From: Emiliania huxleyi CCMP1516
Lineage: Eukaryota; Haptophyta; Isochrysidales; Noelaerhabdaceae
Assembly: GCF_000372725.1 (NCBI RefSeq)
Contig: NW_005196756.1
Span: forward strand, 1,286,229 to 1,350,228
Length of the DNA: 64,000 nucleotides
Direction of reading: 5' to 3'
Shown here in pieces: positions 32,178 through 40,211 of this stretch. Within the stretch, counting starts at the first letter, position 1; every line of letters begins with the position of its first letter. Under the pieces are notes generated by a model. That model was not told the DNA's origin, did not search any database, and saw only the letters and a program-made list of their open reading frames with translations. A program made the position numbers and the translations under genes.

Positions 32178-32530
32178 CGCTGGATCTCCTTGATCTCCTT
32201 GACCCGCTTTTTCGCCTTCTCGTGGCCCGCCTCCGCGGCCTCCACAAACTCCCTGCCGCCTTGCGAGCGCATGCTCATCTCGCCTGAGATTGCCTCCTTC
32301 CTCGCCTTCTTCTGCCCGGCGGTCAGCTGCTGGTCGAGCGGCGACGGGCCAGCGTAGCCGCCCTCCCGCGCCTAGAGCGGGCCGTGGGGGCGTGGACGTC
32401 TCTAGGTCGTGTCCAGGAAGTGTCCAGGAAGTGTCCACGAAGTGTCCAGGAAGTGTCTGCGGGGTGCGGGGATGGCGCGGGAAGTGTCTAGGAAGCGTCT
32501 AGGGAGTGTCCGGGAGATGATTTTCGGCAT
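32178..32530 (-). pseudogene. Inverted fragment of the exon-duplication gene
   Basis: Read on the minus strand, 32530-32345 is the ACACTTCCTGG intron and 32345-32185 is exon 4 of the gene at 25225-27487 (AREGGYAGPSPLDQQL, EMSMRSQGGREFVEAAEAG, KKRVKEIKEIQ). The only visible change within the exon is a His for Asp in the AEAGxEKAKK stretch before the gap cuts it off. Upstream exons are not present on the right flank; sequence beyond 32530 is unrelated. It is either a segmental duplication fragment or the edge of a second gene copy whose remainder lies in the gap. Confidence 0.85.
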
Positions 32531-33215
32531 CGGGGTAGTCAGCCACACAAGTCAGCTTTGGGAGCTCTCGGCGACGCCCAATGCGTGCGCCGGTAGGGGG
32601 GAGTGTGCGCGCGCATGTGTGAGATGTGGATTGTGGCAGGCCTGCTGCTGCTGATGGGAGTTGCTCTGTGTGTGGCGCTGCGCTGGCGTGCTGCGCGCGC
32701 GTGCTGTGCGCGTGTGCGTGTTGGATCCGCGCGTGCGTCTGCGTGTGCTGCGCGCGCGCCGCCGGTGTGTGCTGTGTGCTGTACTCTGCTGTGCGCCTGT
32801 TTGTGAGTCTTTGAGGCGCAGGCCTGGCTGGCAGGGCTGCGCGGTGGGCTGCGGCGCGCTGCGGGTGGTTGTGCGCCTGCCTGGTGGTGTGCGGCGGCCG
32901 CGCAACCCGCCCGACCGGGTCGTCGGCGGCCCAGGGCGCGAGCATGCGGTCGGCGCTGCATGTGAGGCTGCTGCGCGGCTGGCGCGTATGTTTCCGTGCA
33001 ATGAGGGACGCGCGTATGTGTTCACGCTGCGGGCGCGGGCGGGCGCGGGGGGCGGCGTGGTCTCACCGCGGTCCGACGCCGATTGGTCTTCGGCGTGACG
33101 AGGGCGGGCGCGCAAAGAGGCCTTGCCGCCATCCGTTGCCGCGAAGGAAAAAGAATAGGGACTCCACTTTGACCGCTTAGGGCAGGCCGGGTGCCACACT
33201 GTGAGTGAGAGTGAG
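32531..33215. other. GT/GC-rich spacer; no supported gene
   Basis: Dominated by GTGCGCGTGTG-like alternating purine-pyrimidine sequence (32600-32800), which leaves long frames open on both strands without protein content. The last 150 bases would hold the 3' UTR of the minus-strand gene ending at 33216. Confidence 0.5.
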
Positions 33216-33893
33216 TCACTCAGTCTGTGCTGCTGCCGCTGGCGCCACCCGTGGCGGGACAGACTCATTGGCATCGACGTCGATCGGTGCACGCTTCGGA
33301 GCCATCTGCTCCACCATCCAGCAGCCCGAGAAGGGTTCGTCGGTCTCCCGGCACAGCGTCCACACGTAGTGGGAGGGCCACGTTATTCCGCCCTGGTCCG
33401 CGACACCGCTCGTTTTGACACAGCCTGGGATCGGCCTCGGCAACACGCGCAGGCTCAAGACGGCGCGATCGTCGGTGGGGGAGAGGGAATTGAGCACCGT
33501 CCATGAAGAGCAGCCGATAAGGCCCTCAAAGGCGTACCCGTTGAGGATCTCGCGGTACCTCTGCAGGTCGATGCTGTACTGCTCGATAATCTTCGGTGAG
33601 ACGAACGCGAAGGCCTCTGCCAGGCCAGGACCGCCCCTCGAGAGCGCCTTGAACTGCGCGTCAACAACCTCCGAAGGGCTTAGCGAGGGATCCGGCACGA
33701 CCGCCGGGGCCGCGTCCGCTTTGATGTCATCGTCGAGCACGTTTCCGTCGCTGTCGATGGCGCCATAGTAGCACCGATCCTCATCGAGCCGGATGGGCCT
33801 CGTCCTCGCCCTCGAAGGCGCGAGAGGGTGTGGCGCACGCAGCGCCAGGCATAAGCTGAGGCTCGACACGACGCCGACCAGTGCGATCGCCAT
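33216..33893 (-). CDS. Plastid-type DUF4864-like protein
   Basis: A 225-residue intronless protein. The N-terminus is a signal peptide (MAIALVGVVSSLSLCLALRA) followed by a Pro/Arg-rich stretch that could act as a plastid transit region. Residues about 70-195 match the DUF4864-like fold seen in algae and plants: LSPSEVVDAQFKALSRGG, LAEAFAFVSPKIIEQY, FEGLIGCSSWTVLNSLSP, and near the end HYVWTLCRETDEPFSGCWMV. This family is NTF2/SnoaL-like and uncharacterised. The gene starts only a few bases from the foldback arm at 33902, which must therefore lie in its promoter or 5' UTR. It is divergent from the secreted-protein gene at 34299. Confidence 0.7.
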   Translation of the reverse strand: MAIALVGVVSSLSLCLALRAPHPLAPSRARTRPIRLDEDRCYYGAIDSDGNVLDDDIKADAAPAVVPDPSLSPSEVVDAQFKALSRGGPGLAEAFAFVSPKIIEQYSIDLQRYREILNGYAFEGLIGCSSWTVLNSLSPTDDRAVLSLRVLPRPIPGCVKTSGVADQGGITWPSHYVWTLCRETDEPFSGCWMVEQMAPKRAPIDVDANESVPPRVAPAAAAQTE

Positions 33894-33901
33894 GAGCAGC
33901 C

Positions 33902-34245
33902 TTGTGAGCGCCGCCGCTCACAGTCCTACAAGATGTAGGATTGCGAGCGCTACTGCTCGCAATCGGAGGCATGTTGCTCGGATTGTGAGCAGAGCTGCTC
34001 GCAACCCTAGACTTTGCTCGGATTGCGAGCGCGCTGGTAGTAGTCGTAGGCGTCACCAGTCACCTTGGGAGCGGAGCTGCTCCTACTCGAGTAGTCCTAC
34101 CTAGAAGATGTAGGATTGCGAGCGTAGGTGCTAGGAATCGTACAGAGATGCTACGATTGCGAAGAGTGCTGCTCACAATCCTTCGACTTCTAGGATTGAG
34201 AGCGAGGCTGCTCTCAATCCTAGCGGTCTACAAAAGAAGGTTCAC
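33902..34245. mobile_element. Solo arm of the foldback element
   Basis: Closely matches the right half of the element at 17331-18288, from TTGTGAGCGCCGCCGCTCA through CTCGCAATCGGAGGCATG and GTAGTCGTAGGCGTCACCAG to the terminal AAAAGAAGGTTCAC. Only one arm is present. It fills nearly the whole 405-bp space between two divergent start codons. Confidence 0.88.
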
Positions 34246-34298
34246 AAGCGCACACACCGGCTCACACGACAAAGAAAAATCGAGCGCGGTGCCGAACG

Positions 34299-35141
34299 AT
34301 GATCAAAGCCACCCTCCTGTCTGCCGCCGCTTGCCATGGCGTGCTTGCCTGGGAGGCCGCCACTGCTTCGGTTTCGTGGGCGCCCGGCGTAACCTGCCCG
34401 GCGGGAGCGTTCGAGTTCGACCCGAGCTCCATGTATGGCGAGAGCGGCTACGAGTGGGTCGGAGACGTGGTTGCCTCCATCCACCACATCGGCAATCCGC
34501 AATCCTGCTGTCAGTTGGCAGGTGGAGACGGCATCCACGGGATCGGCCGATTCTACACGCTCTGCAACCCCAAGACGGGCTGCCATGACTCAAAGAGGGC
34601 ATACACCTGCACCATCTTTTCGAACGTCACAGGGAAAAGGCCGCTTGCTGGGGCGCTGTCTGGCCACGCGCAGGCACCTGTTCGGTCGATCATCAACGGC
34701 GTGCAACATGCCGAGGGCGCCAACAACTACGCCAACCCTTTCGTGTCGGCATGCAGGCCGGGCAAGACCGAGGCCATTCCAGGCGACAGCAATATCACCA
34801 TCCCTGGCGCGGGGGGCGGACATGGCGCGCGAGAGGAAGGCGCCGTCTGCGCGCCATGGTGCGGGTGTCCGAAGGCGAAGGAGGGTCAGCCCGCTTGCCT
34901 CGGAGGCTTTGTGGAGTGCCCCACCGACGACCTGCCGCCAGGCACCACTGCTACCCCGCAGTGCTTCCTCCTCGGGGTTGCGCCCCGGGATTTCAACTGT
35001 GCCCTGGTGTGCGACCCGAGCGACCCCACGGGCGGCCCGGCCTCTCGCTGCCCCAAAGGCGCCGCCTGCAAGCCGCTGTACAGCAAGCTGGACGTAGCGA
35101 GCGCAGGCATCTTCAACACAGGCGCGTGCGTGTACAACTGA
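34299..35141 (+). CDS. Secreted cysteine-rich protein, unknown
   Basis: A 280-residue intronless frame starting with a signal peptide (MIKATLLSAAACHGVLAW). The mature part has about 20 cysteines in regular spacing: CCQLAGGDGIHGIGRFYTLC, an APWCGCPKAKEG stretch, then CFLLGV, CALVCDPSDP and a last CxPLY ... CVY. There is one N-glycosylation site in FSNVTGK and one in SNITIP. No membrane span follows, so it is likely secreted or wall/scale associated. I do not recognise a family, and no catalytic motif is visible. Its promoter must lie in or around the foldback arm. Confidence 0.75.
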   Translation: MIKATLLSAAACHGVLAWEAATASVSWAPGVTCPAGAFEFDPSSMYGESGYEWVGDVVASIHHIGNPQSCCQLAGGDGIHGIGRFYTLCNPKTGCHDSKRAYTCTIFSNVTGKRPLAGALSGHAQAPVRSIINGVQHAEGANNYANPFVSACRPGKTEAIPGDSNITIPGAGGGHGAREEGAVCAPWCGCPKAKEGQPACLGGFVECPTDDLPPGTTATPQCFLLGVAPRDFNCALVCDPSDPTGGPASRCPKGAACKPLYSKLDVASAGIFNTGACVYN

Positions 35142-36503
35142 TCTCCGCGCTGGCGCGACACGCGTGCATGTAAAGGTCCATGTATTTGTACTGTAGCTCA
35201 CGACTCTTGAGTTTAAGTATTACCTTGTGCTGATATAAAAAATTAGATATTCTTACCTTCTTGCCCTTGTGCTGATATAAAAAAATTAGATATTCTTACC
35301 TTCTTGCCCCCCTCCGAGACTGGAGACAGTCACACCCCAGTATCAGACCAGGGGGAGTGCCCCCCGCCCCCGCTTGCCCTGCCTGCGCAGGATAGCGTGC
35401 CCCGAGACGGCGACACTTAGCGAGGGTCACTGCGCAAGGAGGGGGTGCGTCGACTTTTTTTTTTGTCCTCTCGGGGGAATGTTCCCTCGGCGCCCATGGC
35501 CTTCTGAGGTTTCGTACTAATGACGTCCTTCTTGGCACTTCGGGCGTCGGTGTGTGCGTATCTGTGGTGTCTAATTCCCCCGGTATGCTATATAGGTCGC
35601 CAAATCCGACCTCCCTCACTCATGAAGCGATCTCTGGCTGGCTCCCTTTCCGTAAGCGGTGAAGGTCGCCAGTTCGAAACCTGCTTCGACCCTTATATAC
35701 TTTTTCTCACCTGAGCGGGCTCGATTTTGCTTAGGTGTACCTCCGAATTCGAAATCGCGTCCTCACGCTTGGCGCTTGGTGCTTCTTCGTTTTTCGTCAC
35801 GGGTCTGATCTGTGCTGATATAACATGGCACATATATGGAGAATGGGGCGCTATGGGGTATGCGTATAGGGCCCTCGCCGCGACGCCCCTAGCTCTGTGT
35901 ACGCACGTGGACGTGCAGGGAGCAGGGTGGAGGTGCACCGGGGGGTCCGGGCCACGGCCAGTGCGGACTTGCACTTCACAAAGACTTCATCCCACTCGGG
36001 TCCTGCAAGAACATAATAATAACCACCGGAAGTCGTTTTGTTTCCCCTTCCGGCCCGCCGCCTTGCCGGTTGGGCCGCGTTTTGGCCGCAGATAGCACAC
36101 GGTGGTTTCTCTCATTGTTGTGCTGTGGGAGAAGCAGGCCACGCGAGATTCTTTATTGCGCCCACTCGCACCGCGCGAACACCTGTGCGCCGCAGTGGGT
36201 ACGCGACTCGCACGCGCTGGCAAAATGAATATTTTTTCTTGCTAGAGACAGAAGACCAGAACGGCATAGCTTTTTGGTGCGCCTCGCCGCAAACGCCTCC
36301 TCCCACCCTCCACCCGCGCCCGCAGCCTCCTCCGCACACACACACACACTCCCCGCCGCCGCACGCCTCGTCTCCCATGGACCCAAACCCGAGCCGCCCT
36401 CCCCGCCGCGGCTGCTCATCGCCGGCGCTTGCAAACGAACACTACAGCAATCACACCACCCTGCACGGTCGTCTGCGTTCCTCCCGTTCGTAGATACAGC
36501 AAA
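35142..36503. other. Intergenic with repeats; no gene
   Basis: Holds a 42-bp tandem duplication at about 35224-35308 (unit CTTGTGCTGATATAAAAAAT...CTTCTTGCC), the second copy of the 170-bp dispersed repeat, and a tRNA-like B-box. From 35720 on no repeated or coding structure is recognised. The last 100 bases should include the promoter of the gene at 36504. Confidence 0.45.
35278..35449 (+). repeat. 170-bp dispersed repeat, copy B
   Basis: Same family and orientation as the copy at 31120-31288. It is followed directly by a T-rich run. Confidence 0.85.
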
Positions 36504-37300
36504 ATGGCGCCTACCACGACCGAGACCATGATCATCGTGCGCGCCCGGCCCCCGATCCTCCTCCGCTGCACCTGGATAGCACGTCGCCACCGCTCGCCGC
36601 CGCCTCGCCTCGCTTCTTGACCGCCGCCATCGACGCCCGACCCCCGATCGCCCATCGCCGGCCAAGCCCCTTGCCGCCCTCACCGCCGCTTCCCTCGCCC
36701 CCGCCCCCCCGTCCCCGCCACCGCGATCCCCCTTTGATCCTTTGCCATAGATGAGCCCCGCCGCACCCATCACCCGTTTTCCCCCGCCCCCCCCCCCAAA
36801 ACCGGCCCCCCATAAAAGCCCCCCCTCGGGAGATGGCCCCCCCACCCGCACCCATTCGTTTAAACCCCCCCCCCCCCCCCCCCGCGCGCGCGCGCCCGCA
36901 GGAGATCGTCGACGAGTCCCTCGAGGCCGCCGGCATCAGCCTCCCCTACATCAAGAAGCAGCTGGGTGACAAGTACCCTGAGGACTTTGGCGAGATGAAC
37001 CCGAAAACGGCAAAGAAGGCGCGTCGCCACGCGTCGCCCTTGTATTAGCACCGAGGTTTGGGGACATGCGCCTGTGTGTGTTGTGTCGAACAGGTGGTGA
37101 AAGCCGTGAAGTCCGCGGAGGCCAAGTCGCTGATTAAGAAGGCGGCGCGCGGCGAGAAATGGCGCACGATCCAAACCATTCCCAAGGGCGCGAAGAAGCA
37201 GCCGGCGGCCAAGCCGCAAAAGAAGAAGGTCAAGCCGGCGGCCAAGGAGCCCGAGCCGGTCGTCGCGGACGAGTCCTCGGACCCCGACGAGGAGGAGTGA
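36504..37300 (+). CDS. Small lysine-rich protein, probably nuclear
   Basis: Exons 2 (36902-37018) and 3 (37094-37300) are well supported: they join in frame across a 75-bp GC-AG intron. Together they read EIVDESLEAAGISLPYIKKQ, DKYPEDFGEMNPKTAKK, then VVKAVKSAEAKSLIKKA and a Lys/Pro/Ala tail ending in an acidic cluster (SSDPDEEE). Exon 1 (36504-36536, MAPTTTETMII) is tentative; it gives an in-frame 365-bp intron whose 3' part is a long C tract. The product is about 118 residues. The basic body with an acidic tail would suit a chromatin or ribosome-associated protein. I do not recognise a family. Confidence 0.6.
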
Positions 37301-37475
37301 ACGATGCGCTCGACGCCGAGTCCCAATCCGTTTGACCGTCTCATGGGTTGGCTCAGACTCTCGCGAGGTGAGGGCCCAGCGTGGGAAGGGTGGGCGCGCC
37401 GCGCGTGCCCCCCCGTTTTGTGCTCGGTCTTTGTCTTCAAAAGGAATCTCCTCCGCGTGTCGTTTCACTCCGCAG

Positions 37476-37820
37476 AACGTTTCGATTGCGCAATCTCACT
37501 CCCTGTGCCCAGACAGCTGTTGCCGTGCGACGCTCTGGAACGGCAAACCAAACCCCTGCACTGCAGGACATTTTGGCTTAGCCATGACATCCCAGGGCAA
37601 TTGCCCATCGCCACAACCTCCGCCGCCGCCCCCTCCGCCGCCCCCTCCGCCGCCCCCTCCGCCGCCGCAAGGCCTACAACTCTGCAAGGTTAGCGTTAGG
37701 CCCCAGAGCCGTTGGAAGAACGATTGCAACAGAGATATTGCGCCCAATTGGGGATGCGAGGAGCCGGAGTGCACGGAGTACCATGAGTTGAAAAATGCCG
37801 GCAAAATCCAATCTCGCTGA
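37476..37820 (+). CDS. Cys- and Pro-rich exon, partial gene
   Basis: A frame opening after an acceptor-like CTCCGCAG encodes a cysteine-rich segment (SHSLCPDSCCRATLWNG), a run of about 17 prolines, and a second Cys-bearing end (WGCEEPECTEYHEL). It resembles part of an extracellular wall or adhesion protein. No start exon was found, and a downstream EGF-like fragment at 38835 may belong to it or to a related decayed gene. Confidence 0.35.
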   Translation, partial: NVSIAQSHSLCPDSCCRATLWNGKPNPCTAGHFGLAMTSQGNCPSPQPPPPPPPPPPPPPPPPPQGLQLCKVSVRPQSRWKNDCNRDIAPNWGCEEPECTEYHELKNAGKIQSR

Positions 37821-38096
37821 ATGCAACAACGAACGTAGCGGCAGGCGCCGTATCGCAGGGTTCGAGTACTCCACCGCCCTCAACGGCGGAATTACGAAGG
37901 GATACTGTCTTTTTAAGGAAGGGCTCGAGCGACTGCATAACCGATGCCATGTGGTTGTCATAGGTCTCAGGAACGTTGCGTGGGTGTTAACTCTCTCTCT
38001 CTCTCCCCCTCTCGCTCGCTTGCGAGAGATGACCCCCCCCAATGAATACACCTGGAGCGGCCGCACACTGCTCGGTACCCCCCTGCACGTCTAAGC

Positions 38097-38265
38097 TCAT
38101 CCCTGCTGCTGGGGGGGGACCCCCCAGGAGCAGAGCGCTGCTACTGAGGGGGGGGGGGGTCCGGACCCCCCCAGCAGCAGAGCGCTGCTGCTGAGGGGGG
38201 GGTCCCGACCCCCCCAACAGCAAAGGGCCCCGGGACCAAGGGCCCCCCCCCCCCCCCCCCCGCCC
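38097..38265. repeat. Array of GC palindromes with poly-G/poly-C arms
   Basis: Three successive units of the form CCCCCCAGCAGCAGAGCGCTGCTGCTGAGGGGGG (with variants), each itself a near-perfect palindrome centred on AGCGCT, followed by a run of 18 or more C. Each unit could form a hairpin or, on the G strand, a quadruplex. Confidence 0.9.
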
Positions 38266-38765
38266 GGCTCGTGTGAGTGGTTACGCTCGAGGCGGTTGTG
38301 TTCAGCGCGCCTTCGAGTCCAATACACCTTCGTCGTGTCGAGTGCTGGCGTGTTACTACCACTCAATTAGGTGTCGCAGCGTCGAGCAAAACACTCGGTT
38401 CAGAGCGTCGCGCCTACATCAGTAGTCTCACATCACCGAGCGATTGCTGGCCTGTGGCGTATGACCTCGCGCGGATATCACCAACGACGAGCATGTGAAG
38501 ATATTGAGCACTATCTGATGGCTTGTACAGTCCGCTGTGCTCTCCGCTGTGCCACGGCGGTATGATGGGCTGCGAGCGCCGTGTATCTTCCCTCCTTGAA
38601 GCAGAGGCGCCGCGAGGCACGAGAGGCGTAGAAGAGAGGCTGGCGTGCCCCGCACCTCCCGGTTGGCAGTAGGAGGGCCCGCCGGGGTGAGACCACTGAT
38701 TTTGATGCCGACCATAAATTCTCGCCACTGGAACGCATGCTACTCACAGCTGCTGTTTGTAGAGA

Positions 38766-38815
38766 GATCCCACCCCCCCCCAGCGGGAGAGCTCTCCTGC
38801 TGGGGGGGGGGGGGG
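38766..38815. repeat. Single GC palindrome related to the 38.1-kb array
   Basis: CCCCCCCCCAGCGGGAGAGCTCTCCTGCTGGGGGGGGG is a near-perfect palindrome centred on GAGCTC. It has the same layout as the units at 38097 but a different core. Confidence 0.9.
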
Positions 38816-38834
38816 GTCGGCCATGAGCTGATGT

Positions 38835-38932
38835 GCAGGGGGGGTACCGAGCAGTGCATGAATTGCGAGACTGGGTATCTAAACTGGTTTGACGGAAGTT
38901 GCGCTTGCAGGAAAATATCGTTGGCAGGGTAA
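38835..38932 (+). pseudogene. EGF-like coding fragment
   Basis: A short stretch reads GGTEQCMNCETGYLNWFDGS followed by CACRK, the cysteine and aromatic pattern of an EGF-like or furin-like repeat, then stops. The words GGTACCGAGCAGTG at its start also occur inverted at about 38067-38080. It is probably an exon remnant. Confidence 0.35.
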
Positions 38933-39132
38933 TGTGAAATTCATCTTAAACAGAATTCAGCAGGTGGGGGGTCAGGGGGAAGGTAGGTAGGTAGAAAGGT
39001 GAAGAACAGCCAGGCTCGGACTGGACACCAGGGGGAACTTGGGGTGGGGGACAACAAAAAAGAAACGGCGGCCTCGCCCTTGGTCCGCCTCATAGTCCCC
39101 GTTGGTGCACGAGTGTCTCCTTCTTCGCCGCG

Positions 39133-40179
39133 ATGCCGGCGCGTCCCAGGCGCGAGACCAAGCTCATCGCAACAGCGTCTCCTCGCAGTGGCATCGGCTC
39201 TCCAATTCGGCTGCAGCTTGCACACGGTCGCCTGTCGGCCGGCCTCGAGGCGCTCCTCGTCTCGCACACCCTCAGGCAGCAATCAGTGATCGTCTTCGAG
39301 CACCCTGCTCCCGGCACCTACACCAGCGCCGATGATGGCGCCGAGCTCGGTCCGCGCACGGCACGCAGCCAGACGGCACTGCTGATGCTGAACGCCTCTC
39401 GCGGTGCTCGTGTCGAAGCCGACCGAAGCGTCTACCGCCTCTCAGAAGAAGCTTCTGGTGCTGTGCGTCCCCGAGTGGATGCCAGCGCCACGGCGGATGC
39501 TGCGGCATTTGCAGCAAAGAGGTCGGAGATGCTCGCGCTGGTTCGCGACACCGTGGCGCGGCTCACTGGCGGCGCTGCCGCCTCCGACGATGCGCCGCTG
39601 ATGACAGTCGGGCTCGACTCGGAGAGCGTGGCCGACCTCATCGGCAGCCTGCGGGCGGCGACAGGCCTGGCCGGCCTCTCGGAGACGATACTCTTCTCGG
39701 CGCCTACGGGCGTGCTCCTCGCCGACCACCTCGCACGGTGCAGTCGGCCGCGAGAGTAGTCACGCCGCGCCGCTGGAGCGCCGCGGCGCTCAGGGCCCGA
39801 CCCTTCCCTCCCGGGAGCACCTAGTCTCCCGACCCCACTGACTGCGCGTGCCGCTCCGCGCCGCAGGCTCGCGCTCGGGGTGAAAGCGGCCGCGACGACA
39901 GCACTCCGCACCCGCCTGCCCGCCACCGAAGGCGGCCGTTCGGAGCCCCCTTCTCTGTGCGGCCTGACGGGACGGTGGCCGCGTGCGCCGTCGGGGTCGG
40001 CCCTGCGGCAGCTTGCAATGTGCGGGCTTGATGCCGTCGGTGAGGTGCCGCTCGACCGGTGGGTCAACGAGCAGGCCGCGCCGGGGCAGGGCGCACCGCT
40101 GCGCCACCTCGCAACCATCGAAGGCGCCGGTCTGTTTGACAACCGCGCCTTCGCCGTCTCGCCCGCCGAGGCGGCCGCG

Positions 40180-40211
<32 letters not shown>

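Larger units (their letters stand above)
37821..39132. other. Intergenic upstream of the PKS; palindromic repeats
   Basis: No supported complete gene. Contains GC-rich palindrome arrays (38097-38265 and 38766-38815), a short EGF-like coding fragment, and AT-poorer sequence just before the PKS start where the promoter or additional upstream PKS exons should lie. Bases 38984-38997 hold GGTAGGTAGGTAG. Confidence 0.45.

Noticed and set aside
32552..33292. 246-codon minus-strand frame
   Set aside because: It lies mostly in GTGCGC low-complexity sequence, reads as Thr/Arg/His repeats, and overlaps the C-terminus of the supported gene at 33216-33893.
40018..40020. ATG at 40018 as start of the PKS
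   Set aside because: It lies inside the KS domain, after its conserved N-terminal strand, whereas splicing from the ACP exon restores that strand in phase.
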